Assembly: GCA_965221135.1 (NCBI GenBank)
Contig: CBDCRZ010000106.1
Span: 1,178,001-1,242,000, forward strand
From: Sansalvadorimonas sp965221135
Lineage (GTDB): Bacteria; Pseudomonadota; Gammaproteobacteria; Pseudomonadales; Endozoicomonadaceae
Direction of reading: 5' to 3'
DNA length: 64,000 nucleotides
The translations under genes and the position numbers were made by a program. The notes beneath the pieces are model-generated. The model made no database searches. It saw nothing but the letters and a program-made list of their open reading frames with translations, and was not told where the DNA came from. Shown here piece by piece: positions 1 to 8,154 of this stretch. The first letter of the stretch is position 1; each line of letters begins with the position of its first letter.

Positions 1-1016
1 CAGCCGTCCCAGTCACAGGCATAAGGCTTCTCCATAGTGTGGGTGCGTTTGTGGGTGTCCCTGTGTTGCGCGGTTGAGAAACGTTTGTCACAGCCGTCCC
101 AGTCACAGGTATAAGGCTTCTCCCCGGTGTGGGTGCGTTTGTGTTTCACTTGAGTGCTTGGATCTGCAAAACGTTTGTCACAGCCGTCCCAGTCACAGGC
201 ATAAGGCTTCTCTCCGGTGTGGGTGCGCTTGTGGGTGTCCCTTTGTTGCGCGGTTGTGAAACGTTTGTCACAGCTGTCCCAGTCACAGGCATAAGGCTTC
301 TCCCCTGTGTGGGTGCGTATATGACGCTTCAGGTCAAAGGTGCCCTGGAAGCTACGTTGGCATACGTTGCATCTATGCCGGAGCCGTTTTTTTCCGGGGA
401 TGACTGTCATCCTGTGCCTGTCAGCAGAATCTGGCAGATCATCACCTTCGATGTGAATCTGAAGGCCCTGGCTGGTTTCACTGTCTTCACACGGCTCATT
501 GTTCAAAGGGGGTGTGAGTGCCCCCTTTGTTCGGAACTCCCTGTAATGCGCACGCATCCAGCCATTGAGCTGGGGGAACTGGGAGGGGAAGATATCTTTG
601 GGTGGGGAATCGCAGTGAATGCGCGGGTTATTGTCCTCTCCCGTTGAGATGCGGCACGCTGTCGAGGCATCCTCAATCTGTGTGATGGCATCGGCCTGAA
701 TCTCCAGTCTGTGTGACCGCGAGGCGCCTGTTAGAGTCAAGTGTGTTTTATGCGTCTCCCCCTGGCAATAGATGAGGGGATAGTCACCCGTCTGGTCGAC
801 AGAGCAGGACGTTGTTCCATGGGCGCGGATGCGTGTTCCTTTCTCAGGATAAACGACCACGCCCCCTGTTGAGACCACGGTATGGGTCGGGTTTTGAGCA
901 GGGGGTATTCTGAGAGGTGAGCCCTTTATTCTGCCCGCCGAGACATCCAGGGAGGCAAAGCAACCGATCACCATGACAGCACCGATGACAAAAACAGTCA
1001 GTCTGGGAAAATGCAT
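1..1016 (-). CDS. Secreted multi-C2H2 zinc-finger protein, copy 1 (3' end outside window)
   Basis: The frame opens at an ATG (1014-1016) preceded by a GGCGAGGGG-type ribosome-binding site and runs off the left edge, so the C-terminus is missing. The N-terminus is a Sec signal peptide (MHFPRLTVF, a hydrophobic core, cleavage near VSAG). About 200 residues without a recognised domain follow; they are nearly identical in the two neighbouring copies. The first finger is of C-x2-C type (CNVC). Three complete 30-residue fingers of the form C-x4-C-x12-H-x3-H and the start of another are visible, joined by HTGEKPY linkers, one of them HTMEKPY. The helix modules run in the same order as in copy 2. Family knowledge: TGEKP-linked C2H2 arrays bind DNA in eukaryotes. 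A secreted, host-directed role is inferred. The protein sequence is certain; its function is not. Confidence 0.85.
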   Translation of the reverse strand, partial: MHFPRLTVFVIGAVMVIGCFASLDVSAGRIKGSPLRIPPAQNPTHTVVSTGGVVVYPEKGTRIRAHGTTSCSVDQTGDYPLIYCQGETHKTHLTLTGASRSHRLEIQADAITQIEDASTACRISTGEDNNPRIHCDSPPKDIFPSQFPQLNGWMRAHYREFRTKGALTPPLNNEPCEDSETSQGLQIHIEGDDLPDSADRHRMTVIPGKKRLRHRCNVCQRSFQGTFDLKRHIRTHTGEKPYACDWDSCDKRFTTAQQRDTHKRTHTGEKPYACDWDGCDKRFADPSTQVKHKRTHTGEKPYTCDWDGCDKRFSTAQHRDTHKRTHTMEKPYACDWDG

Positions 1017-1489
1017 TACCCCTCGCCCCCTTTAATAAGGAGGAGGAATATAGACACAAAATCGAAAACCCAGGAAGGCCTTGAGTTTTATCAAACGTTA
1101 TTTTGGGCGAGGCACTTGATTGGAGTGGTCGGAGTCATTTCAGTCATTTTTGGGTGACCGATGACAATGGGGGCTTCGTGGGTTTTGGGGTCATAAGCCT
1201 GAACTCGGCGTGTTGTCCTGCACTGTCGGTGTGCTTGCCGCTTTTGAAAACGGGGATGCCTTTCATGTGCCGTTCCTTAATCAACTCGGATGAGTAAAAG
1301 AGATGGGCGGTATTTATTTCAGATGTAAAAGTTCCGGGATGAACGCAGAAACGATGGATGAGTAAAAAGAACCTGATTACCAATTAACCTCAGCCATGAT
1401 AGAGGCGGATGCCCCCGAATCCGTTGCAATAAATGGTTTAGTACATAAGTTCAGCAGGCACATCTGCAGACAATGAATATTGAGCAATT
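1017..1489. other. Intergenic spacer between zinc-finger copies 1 and 2
   Basis: This spacer is almost identical to 3206-3687, apart from a 9-bp unit (TCATTTCAG) present once here and twice there. It holds the 5' leader and ribosome-binding site of copy 1. Short frames occur on both strands (for example 1144-1383 minus), but they lack convincing ribosome-binding sites and match no family I know. I treat the spacer as noncoding. Confidence 0.6.
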
Positions 1490-3205
1490 TTACTGTTTTA
1501 TTTTTTTGTGTGTTGGGTTCTTTTTTTCGTGATGATTGAGACAATGGCTCTGGGTATATGACTTACCACAGTCACAGACATAAGGCTTCTCCCCAGTGTG
1601 GGTGCGTTTGTGTTTTACTTGATTGCCTGGATCGGCAAAACGTTTGTCACAGCCTTCCCAGTCACAGGTATAAGGCTTCTCCCCGGTGTGGGTGCGTTTG
1701 TGGGTGACCATGCGTTGCGCGGTTGTGAAACGTTTGTCACAGCCGTCCCAGTCACAGACGTAAGGCTTCTCCCCGGTGTGGGTGCGTTTGTGTGTGACCA
1801 AGCTTTGCGCGGTTGTGCAACGTTTGTCACAGCCGTCCCAGTCACAGACATAAGGCTTCTCCCCGGTGTGGGTGCGTTTGTGGGTTGTAAGGTTGCCTGC
1901 TTGAGCAAAACGCAGGTCACAGCCGTCCCAGTCACAGGCATAAGGCTTCTCCCCGGTGTGGGTGCGTTTGTGTTTCGCTTGAGTGCTTAGATCGGCAAAA
2001 CGTTTGTCACAGCCGTCCCAGTCACAGGCATAAGGCTTCTCCCCGGTGTGGGTGCGCTTATGGGTTGTCAGATAGTCCGCTCGAGCAAAACGCTGGTCAC
2101 AGCCGTCCCAGTCACAGGCATAAGGCTTCTCCCCAGTGTGGGTGCGTTTGTGTTTCACCTGAGTGCCTGGATCGGCAAAACGTTTGTCACAGCCGTCCCA
2201 GTCACAGGTATAAGGCTTCTCCATAGTGTGGGTGCGTTTGTGGGTGTCCCTGTGTTGCGCGGTTGAGAAACGTTTGTCACAGCCGTCCCAGTCACAGGTA
2301 TAAGGCTTCTCCCCGGTGTGGGTGCGTTTGTGTTTCACTTGAGTGCTTGGATCTGCAAAACGTTTGTCACAGCCGTCCCAGTCACAGGCATAAGGCTTCT
2401 CTCCGGTGTGGGTGCGCTTGTGGGTGTCCCTTTGTTGCGCGGTTGTGAAACGTTTGTCACAGCTGTCCCAGTCACAGGCATAAGGCTTCTCCCCTGTGTG
2501 GGTGCGTATATGACGCTTCAGGTCAAAGGTGCCCTGGAAGCTACGTTGGCATACGTTGCATCTATGCCGGAGCCGTTTTTTTCCGGGGATGACTGTCATC
2601 CTGTGCCTGTCAGCAGAATCTGGCAGATCATCACCTTCGATGTGAATCTGAAGGCCCTGGCTGGTTTCACTGTCTTCACACGGCTCATTGTTCAAAGGGG
2701 GTGTGAGTGCCCCCTTTGTTCGGAACTCCCTGTAATGCGCACGCATCCAGCCATTGAGCTGAGGGAACCGGGAGGGGAAGATATCTTTGGGTGGGGAATC
2801 GCAGTGAATGCGCGGGTTATTGTCCTCTCCCGTTGAGATGCGGCACGCTGTCGAGGCATCCTCAATCTGTGTGATGGCATCGGCCTGAATCTCCAGTCTG
2901 TGTGACCGCGAGGCGCCTGTTAGAGTCAGGTGTGTTTTATGCGTCTCCCCCTGGCAATAGATGAGGGGATAGTCACCCGCCTGGTCGACAGAGCAGGACG
3001 TTGTTCCATGGGCGCGGATGCGTGTCCCTTTCCCAGGATAAACGGCCACCCCCCCTGTTGAGACCACGGTATGCGTCGGGTTTTGAGCAGGGGGTATTCT
3101 GAGAGGAGTGCCCTTTAATCTGCCCGCCGAGACATCCAGGGAGGCAAAGCAACCGATCACAATGACAGCATTGATGACAAAAACAGTCAGTCTGGGAAAA
3201 TGCAT
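1490..3205 (-). CDS. Secreted multi-C2H2 zinc-finger protein, copy 2 (571 aa)
   Basis: This is a complete gene. Residues 1-28 form a Sec signal peptide (positive start, hydrophobic core, cleavage near DVSAG). Residues ~29-215 are a unique region shared with the flanking copies. Then come a C-x2-C finger (CNVC...H-x3-H), ten 30-residue fingers of C-x4-C-x12-H-x3-H form (consensus YxCDWDGCDKRF, helix, HKRTHTGEKP), and a terminal degenerate finger (CDCGKSYTQSHCLNHH) with a Lys-rich tail. The helices come from a small set of modules: TTAQQRDT, ADPSTQVK, STAQHRDT, ADPGTQVK, ARADYLTT, ADLSTQAK, AQAGNLTT, TTAQSLVT, TTAQRMVT, ADPGNQVK. Fold and zinc binding follow from the motif. DNA binding is expected from the eukaryotic family. 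Secretion into a host is inferred. The DNA outside the helices is nearly invariant, indicating recent repeat expansion. Confidence 0.9.
   Translation of the reverse strand: MHFPRLTVFVINAVIVIGCFASLDVSAGRLKGTPLRIPPAQNPTHTVVSTGGVAVYPGKGTRIRAHGTTSCSVDQAGDYPLIYCQGETHKTHLTLTGASRSHRLEIQADAITQIEDASTACRISTGEDNNPRIHCDSPPKDIFPSRFPQLNGWMRAHYREFRTKGALTPPLNNEPCEDSETSQGLQIHIEGDDLPDSADRHRMTVIPGKKRLRHRCNVCQRSFQGTFDLKRHIRTHTGEKPYACDWDSCDKRFTTAQQRDTHKRTHTGEKPYACDWDGCDKRFADPSTQVKHKRTHTGEKPYTCDWDGCDKRFSTAQHRDTHKRTHTMEKPYTCDWDGCDKRFADPGTQVKHKRTHTGEKPYACDWDGCDQRFARADYLTTHKRTHTGEKPYACDWDGCDKRFADLSTQAKHKRTHTGEKPYACDWDGCDLRFAQAGNLTTHKRTHTGEKPYVCDWDGCDKRCTTAQSLVTHKRTHTGEKPYVCDWDGCDKRFTTAQRMVTHKRTHTGEKPYTCDWEGCDKRFADPGNQVKHKRTHTGEKPYVCDCGKSYTQSHCLNHHEKKNPTHKKIKQ
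1567..2515 (-). repeat. 90-bp tandem repeats encoding zinc fingers (copy 2)
   Basis: About ten in-phase 90-bp units, each encoding one finger plus linker. The constant part includes the plus-strand core CAGCCGTCCCAGTCACAGG; the variable part is confined to the ~24 bp encoding the recognition helix. Confidence 0.95.
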
Positions 3206-3687
3206 TACTCCTCGCCCCCTTTAATAAGGAGGAGGAATATAGACACAAAATCGAAAACCCAGGAAGGCCTTGAGTTTTATCAAACGTTATTTTGGGCGAG
3301 GCACTTGATTGGAGTGGTCGGAATCATTTCAGTCATTTCAGTCATTTTTGGGTGACCGATGACAATGGGGGCTTCGTGGGTTTTGGGGTCATAAGCCTGA
3401 ACTCGGCGTGTTGTCCTGCACTGTCGGTGTGCTTGCCGCTTTTGAAAACGGGGATGCCTTTCATGTGCCGTTCCTTAATCAACTCGGATGAGTAAAAAAG
3501 ATGGGCGGTATTTATTTCAGATGTAAAAGTTCCGGGATGAACGCAGAAACGATGGATGAGTAGAAAGAACCTGATTACCAATTAACCTCAGCCATGATAG
3601 AGGCGGATGCCCCCGAATCCGTTGCAATAAATGGTTTAGTACATAAGTTCAGCAGGCACATCTGCAGACAATGAATATTGAGCAATT
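3206..3687. other. Intergenic spacer between zinc-finger copies 2 and 3
   Basis: A near-identical counterpart of 1017-1489, with one extra TCATTTCAG unit. It holds the leader of copy 2. I see no gene or clear terminator in it. Confidence 0.6.
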
Positions 3688-6600
3688 TTACTGTTTTATT
3701 TTTTTGTGTGTTGGGTTCTTTTTTTCGTGATGATTGAGACAATGGCTCTGGGTATATGACTTACCACAGTCACAGACATAAGATTTCTCCCCGGTGTGGG
3801 TGCGTTTGTGTTTTACTTGATTGCTTGGATCGGCAAAACGTTTGTCACAGCCTTCCCAGTCACAGGTATAAGGCTTCTCCCCGGTGTGGGTGCGTTTGTG
3901 TATGACCAAGCTTTGCGCGGTTGTGCAACGTTTGTCACAGCCGTCCCAGTCACAGGCATAAGGCTTCTCCCCGGTGTGGGTGCGTTTGTGTTTCACTTGA
4001 GTGCTTAGATCGGCAAAACGTTTGTCACAGCCGTCCCAGTCACAGGCATAAGGCTTCTCCCCGGTGTGGGTGCGCTTGTGGGTTGTCAGATAGTCCGCTC
4101 GAGCAAAACGCTGGTCACAGCCGTCCCAGTCACAGGCATAAGGCTTCTCCCCGGTGTGGGTGCGCTTGTGGGTGTCCCTGTGTTGCGCGGTTGTGAAACG
4201 TTTGTCACAGCCGTCCCAGTCACAGGTATAAGGCTTCTCCCCGGTGTGGGTGCGTTTGTGTTTCACTTGAGTGCTTAGATCGGCAAAACGTTTGTCACAG
4301 CCGTCCCAGTCACAGGCATAAGGCTTCTCCCCGGTGTGGGTGCGCTTGTGGGTTGTCAGATAGTCCGCTCGAGCAAAACGCTGGTCACAGCCGTCCCAGT
4401 CACAGGCATAAGGCTTCTCCCCAGTGTGGGTGCGTTTGTGTTTCACTTGATTGCCTGGATCGGCAAAACGTTTGTCACAGCCGTCCCAGTCACAGGTATA
4501 AGGCTTCTCCATAGTGTGGGTGCGTTTGTGGGTGTCCCTGTGTTGTGCGGTTGAGAAACGTTTGTCACAGCCGTCCCAGTCACAGGTATAAGGCTTCTCC
4601 CCGGTGTGGGTGCGTTTGTGTTTCACTTGAGTGCTTGGATCTGCAAAACGTTTGTCACAGCCGTCCCAGTCACAGGCATAAGGCTTCTCTCCGGTGTGGG
4701 TGCGCTTGTGGGTGTCCCTGTGTTGCGCGGTTGAGAAACGTTTGTCACAGCCGTCCCAGTCACAGACATAAGGCTTCTCCCCGGTGTGGGTGCGTTTGTG
4801 GGTTGTAAGGTTGCCTGCTTGAGCAAAACGCAGGTCACAGCCGTTCCAGTCACAGGCATAAGGCTTCTCCCCGGTGTGGGTGCGTTTGTGTTTCACTTGA
4901 TTGCCTGGATCGGCAAAACGTTTGTCACAGCCGTCCCAGTCACAGGCATAAGGCTTCTCCCCGGTGTGGGTGCGCTTGTGGGTTGTCAGTTGGTTCAGTC
5001 GAGCAAAACGCTGGTCACAGCCGTCCCAGTCACAGGTATAAGGCTTCTCCCCGGTGTGGGTGCGTTTGTGGGTGACCATGCGTTGCGCGGTTGTGAAACG
5101 TTTGTCACAGCCGTCCCAGTCACAGACGTAAGGCTTCTCCCCGGTGTGGGTGCGTTTGTGTGTGACCAAGCTTTGCGCGGTTGTGCAATGTTTGTCACAG
5201 CCGTCCCAGTCACAGACATAAGGCTTCTCCCCGGTGTGGGTGCGTTTGTGGGTTGTAAGGTTGCCTGCTTGAGCAAAACGCAGGTCACAGCCGTCCCAGT
5301 CACAGGCATAAGGCTTCTCCCCGGTGTGGGTGCGCTTGTGGATTGTCAGTTGGTCCAGTCGAGCAAAACGCTGGTCACAGCCGTCCCAGTCACAGGTATA
5401 AGGCTTCTCCCTGGTGTGGGTGCGTTTGTGGGTGGCCACGCTTTGCGCGGTTGTGAAACGTTTGTTACAGCCGTCCCAGTCACAGGCATAAGGCTTCTCC
5501 CCAGTGTGGGTGCGTTTGTGTTTCACCTGAGTGCCTGGATCGGCAAAACGTTTGTCACAGCCGTCCCAGTCACAGGTATAAGGCTTCTCCATAGTGTGGG
5601 TGCGTTTGTGGGTGTCCCTGTGTTGCGCGGTTGAGAAACGTTTGTCACAGCCGTCCCAGTCACAGACATAAGGCTTCTCCCCAGTGTGGGTGCGTTTGTG
5701 TTTCACCTGAGTGCCTGGATCGGCAAAACGTTTGTCACAGCCGTCCCAGTCACAGGTATAAGGCTTCTCCATAGTGTGGGTGCGTTTGTGGGTGTCCCTG
5801 TGTTGCGCGGTTGAGAAACGTTTGTCACAGCCGTCCCAGTCACAGACATAAGGCTTCTCCCCGGTGTGGGTGCGTTTGTGGGTTGTAAGGTTGCCTGCTT
5901 GAGCAAAACGCAGGTCACAGCCGTCCCAGTCACAGGCATAAGGCTTCTCCCCGGTGTGGGTGCGTTTGTGTTTCACTTGATTGCCTGGATCGGCAAAACG
6001 TTTGTCACAGCCGTCCCAGTCACAGGCATAAGGCTTCTCCCCGGTGTGGGTGCGCTTGTGGATTGTCAGATAGTCCGCTCGAGCAAAACGCAGGTCACAG
6101 CCGCCCCAGTCACAGGCATAAGGCTTCTCCCCGGTGTGGGTGCGTTTGTGTTTCACTTGATTGCCTGGATCGGCAAAACGTTTGTCACAGCGGTCCCAGT
6201 CACAGGCATAAGGCTTCTCCCCGGTGTGGGTGCGCTTGTGGATTGTCAGATAGTCCGCTCGAGCAAAACGCAGGTCACAGCCGTCCCAGTCACAGGCATA
6301 AGGCTTCTCCCCGGTGTGGGTGCGTTTGTGTATGACCAAGCTTTGCGCGGTTGTGCAACGTTTGTCACAGCCGTCCCAGTCACAGACATAAGGCTTCTCC
6401 CCGGTGTGGGTGCGTTTGTGGGTTGTAAGGTTGCCTGCTTGAGCAAAACGCTGGTCACAGCCGTCCCAGTCACAGGTATAAGGCTTCTCCCCGGTGTGGG
6501 TGCGTTTGTGGGTGTCCCTTTGTTGCGCGGTTGTGAAACGTTTGTCACAGCCGTCCCAGTCACAGGTATAAGGCTTCTCCCCGGTGTGGGTGCGCTTGTG

Positions 6601-7653
6601 GATTGTCAGATGGTCCGCTCGAGCAAAACGCTGGTCACAGCCGTCCCAGTCACAGGCATAAAGCTTCTCCCCGGTGTGGGTGCGTTTGTGGGTGTCCCTT
6701 TGTTGCGAGGTTATGAAACGTCTGTCACAGCCGTCCCAGTCACAGGTATAAGGCTTCTCCCCGGTGTGGGTGCGTTTGTGGGTGTCCCTTTGTTGCGAGG
6801 TTATCAAACGTTTGTCACAGCCGTCCCAGTCACAGGTATAAGGCTTCTCCCCGGTGTGGGTGCGCTTGTGGGTGTCCCTTTGTTGCGAGGTTATGAAACG
6901 TTTGTCGCAGCTGTCCCAGTCACAGGCATAAGGCTTCTCCCCTGTGTGGGTGCGTATATGACGCTTCAGGGCAAAGGTGCCCTGGAGGTTACGTTGGCAT
7001 ACGTTGCATCTATGTCGGAGCCGTTCTTTTCCGGGGATGACTGTAATCCTGTGCCTGTCAGCAGAATCTGGCAGATGATCACCTTCGATGTGAATCTGAA
7101 GGCCCTGGCTGGTTTCACTGTCTTCACACTGCTCATTGTTCAAAGGGGGTGTGAGTGCCCCCTTTGTTCGAAACTCCCTGTAATGCGCACGCATCCAGCC
7201 ATTGAGATGGGGGAACCGGGAGGGGAAGATATTTTTGGGTGGGGAATCGCAGTGAATGCGCGGGTTATTGTCCTCTCCCGTTGAGATGCGGCACGCTGTC
7301 GAGGCATCCTCAATCTGTGTGATGGCATCGGCCTGAATCTCCAGTCTGTGTGACCGCGAGGCGCCTGTTAGAGTCAAGTGTGTTTTATGCGTCTCCCCCT
7401 GGCAATAGATGAGGGGATAGTCACCCGTCTGGTCGACAGAGCAGGACGTTGTTCCATGGGCGCGGATGCGTGTCCCTTTCCCAGGATAAACGGCCACCCC
7501 CCCTGTTGAGACCACGGTATGCGTCGGGTTTTGAGCAGGGGGTATTCTGAGAGGTTTGCCCTTTATTCTGCCCGCCGAGACATCCAGGGAGGCAAAGCAA
7601 CCGATCACCATGACAGCACCGATGACAAAAACAGTCAGTCTGGGAAAATGCAT
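3688..7653 (-). CDS. Secreted poly-C2H2 zinc-finger protein, copy 3 (1321 aa, ~37 fingers)
   Basis: I chose the ATG at 7651-7653 because it matches the starts of copies 1 and 2 and follows a GGGGGGAGGGG ribosome-binding site. An in-frame ATG 28 codons upstream exists but would place 28 residues before the signal peptide. The layout is a Sec signal peptide, the conserved N-terminal region, a C-x2-C finger near residue 215, then 35 consecutive 30-residue C-x4-C-x12-H-x3-H fingers and a terminal degenerate finger with a basic tail. Linkers are HTGEKP except HTMEKP before three fingers, HTREKP once and HTGEKL once. All zinc ligands are kept in the 35 full repeats. Some repeats vary elsewhere, for example CDKRC or CDKHC in place of CDKRF. 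Fingers 14-15 and 16-17 are an exact pair duplication. The array length would be exceptional for a bacterial protein. DNA binding is the family expectation; the target and export route are unknown. Confidence 0.9.
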   Translation of the reverse strand: MHFPRLTVFVIGAVMVIGCFASLDVSAGRIKGKPLRIPPAQNPTHTVVSTGGVAVYPGKGTRIRAHGTTSCSVDQTGDYPLIYCQGETHKTHLTLTGASRSHRLEIQADAITQIEDASTACRISTGEDNNPRIHCDSPPKNIFPSRFPHLNGWMRAHYREFRTKGALTPPLNNEQCEDSETSQGLQIHIEGDHLPDSADRHRITVIPGKERLRHRCNVCQRNLQGTFALKRHIRTHTGEKPYACDWDSCDKRFITSQQRDTHKRTHTGEKPYTCDWDGCDKRLITSQQRDTHKRTHTGEKPYTCDWDGCDRRFITSQQRDTHKRTHTGEKLYACDWDGCDQRFARADHLTIHKRTHTGEKPYTCDWDGCDKRFTTAQQRDTHKRTHTGEKPYTCDWDGCDQRFAQAGNLTTHKRTHTGEKPYVCDWDGCDKRCTTAQSLVIHKRTHTGEKPYACDWDGCDLRFARADYLTIHKRTHTGEKPYACDWDRCDKRFADPGNQVKHKRTHTGEKPYACDWGGCDLRFARADYLTIHKRTHTGEKPYACDWDGCDKRFADPGNQVKHKRTHTGEKPYACDWDGCDLRFAQAGNLTTHKRTHTGEKPYVCDWDGCDKRFSTAQHRDTHKRTHTMEKPYTCDWDGCDKRFADPGTQVKHKRTHTGEKPYVCDWDGCDKRFSTAQHRDTHKRTHTMEKPYTCDWDGCDKRFADPGTQVKHKRTHTGEKPYACDWDGCNKRFTTAQSVATHKRTHTREKPYTCDWDGCDQRFARLDQLTIHKRTHTGEKPYACDWDGCDLRFAQAGNLTTHKRTHTGEKPYVCDWDGCDKHCTTAQSLVTHKRTHTGEKPYVCDWDGCDKRFTTAQRMVTHKRTHTGEKPYTCDWDGCDQRFARLNQLTTHKRTHTGEKPYACDWDGCDKRFADPGNQVKHKRTHTGEKPYACDWNGCDLRFAQAGNLTTHKRTHTGEKPYVCDWDGCDKRFSTAQHRDTHKRTHTGEKPYACDWDGCDKRFADPSTQVKHKRTHTGEKPYTCDWDGCDKRFSTAQHRDTHKRTHTMEKPYTCDWDGCDKRFADPGNQVKHKRTHTGEKPYACDWDGCDQRFARADYLTTHKRTHTGEKPYACDWDGCDKRFADLSTQVKHKRTHTGEKPYTCDWDGCDKRFTTAQHRDTHKRTHTGEKPYACDWDGCDQRFARADYLTTHKRTHTGEKPYACDWDGCDKRFADLSTQVKHKRTHTGEKPYACDWDGCDKRCTTAQSLVIHKRTHTGEKPYTCDWEGCDKRFADPSNQVKHKRTHTGEKSYVCDCGKSYTQSHCLNHHEKKNPTHKKIKQ
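3765..6965 (-). repeat. 90-bp tandem repeats encoding 35 zinc fingers (copy 3)
   Basis: Perfectly in-phase 90-bp periodicity for about 3.2 kb. Variation is concentrated in the helix-coding segment. Multi-unit blocks recur, such as the helix order ADPST, STAQH, ADPG, ARADY, ADLST, which is found in both copies 2 and 3. Confidence 0.95.
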
Positions 7654-8154
7654 TACCCCTCCCCCCTTTAATAAGGAGGAGGAATATAGACACAAAATCG
7701 AAAACCCAGGAAGGCCTTGAGTTTTATCAAACGTCATTTTGGAGACCCCACCGGTTATGGGCGAGGCTCTGAATCAATGCCAACCTTCCCGGCGATGTTA
7801 GCCAGTATCGGCTGCGCAGGCTACGGGCGGTCTTGACGGTACCTTCGCAGGCACAGCATGCATGCCAGTCAAAGGATGTTCGCAGTCCTTTAGCCATGAA
7901 ATGTTTGAGAGCCAGTACAGGGATAAGGTCAAAAACTGCGCTGGCTTCAATGAAGTTATAGATTTTTATGCCTATCAGTTTTCACCACCATATCAATCAC
8001 GTCTTGATGCACTTGCGCCGGACTCGGGCTGCTGTCGTTATGGGTGGTCATGGTTTCGTTCAGTACAATTTTTCTGTTTGCTGTTTTGCACCAGAGCAGA
8101 CAGCTTCGTATAATCCGCCTCTTTGCTTTTTCGATTTCCTGACAGGACAACATC
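7654..8154. other. Intergenic region between zinc-finger gene 3 and ychF
   Basis: A divergent intergenic region. The part nearest the zinc-finger gene (to about 7742) matches the leaders of the other copies and then departs from them, marking the edge of the duplicated unit. The middle (7743-8080) has short frames on both strands with no recognisable product. The ychF promoter lies at the right end. Confidence 0.6.
8086..8114 (+). promoter_or_regulatory. Probable sigma-70 promoter of ychF
   Basis: A perfect TATAAT at 8109-8114 is preceded by TTGCAC at 8086-8091 with a 17-bp spacer. It lies about 40 bp upstream of the ychF start. Confidence 0.6.

Noticed and set aside
1144..1383. 79-codon frame in the spacers between zinc-finger genes (also 3342-3581)
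   Set aside because: It is conserved only because the spacers are recent duplicates. No ribosome-binding site and no recognisable product.
3765..6965. CRISPR-like periodic repeats with variable spacers
   Set aside because: The period is 90 bp, the unit is coding throughout, and variation falls on helix codons, so it is a protein repeat array, not a CRISPR.
4786..7284. Long plus-strand open frames (282 and 472 codons) across the zinc-finger array
   Set aside because: They are antisense shadows that stay open because the 90-bp repeat is in phase in all frames. They have no ribosome-binding sites, and the minus-strand frame carries conserved zinc ligands.
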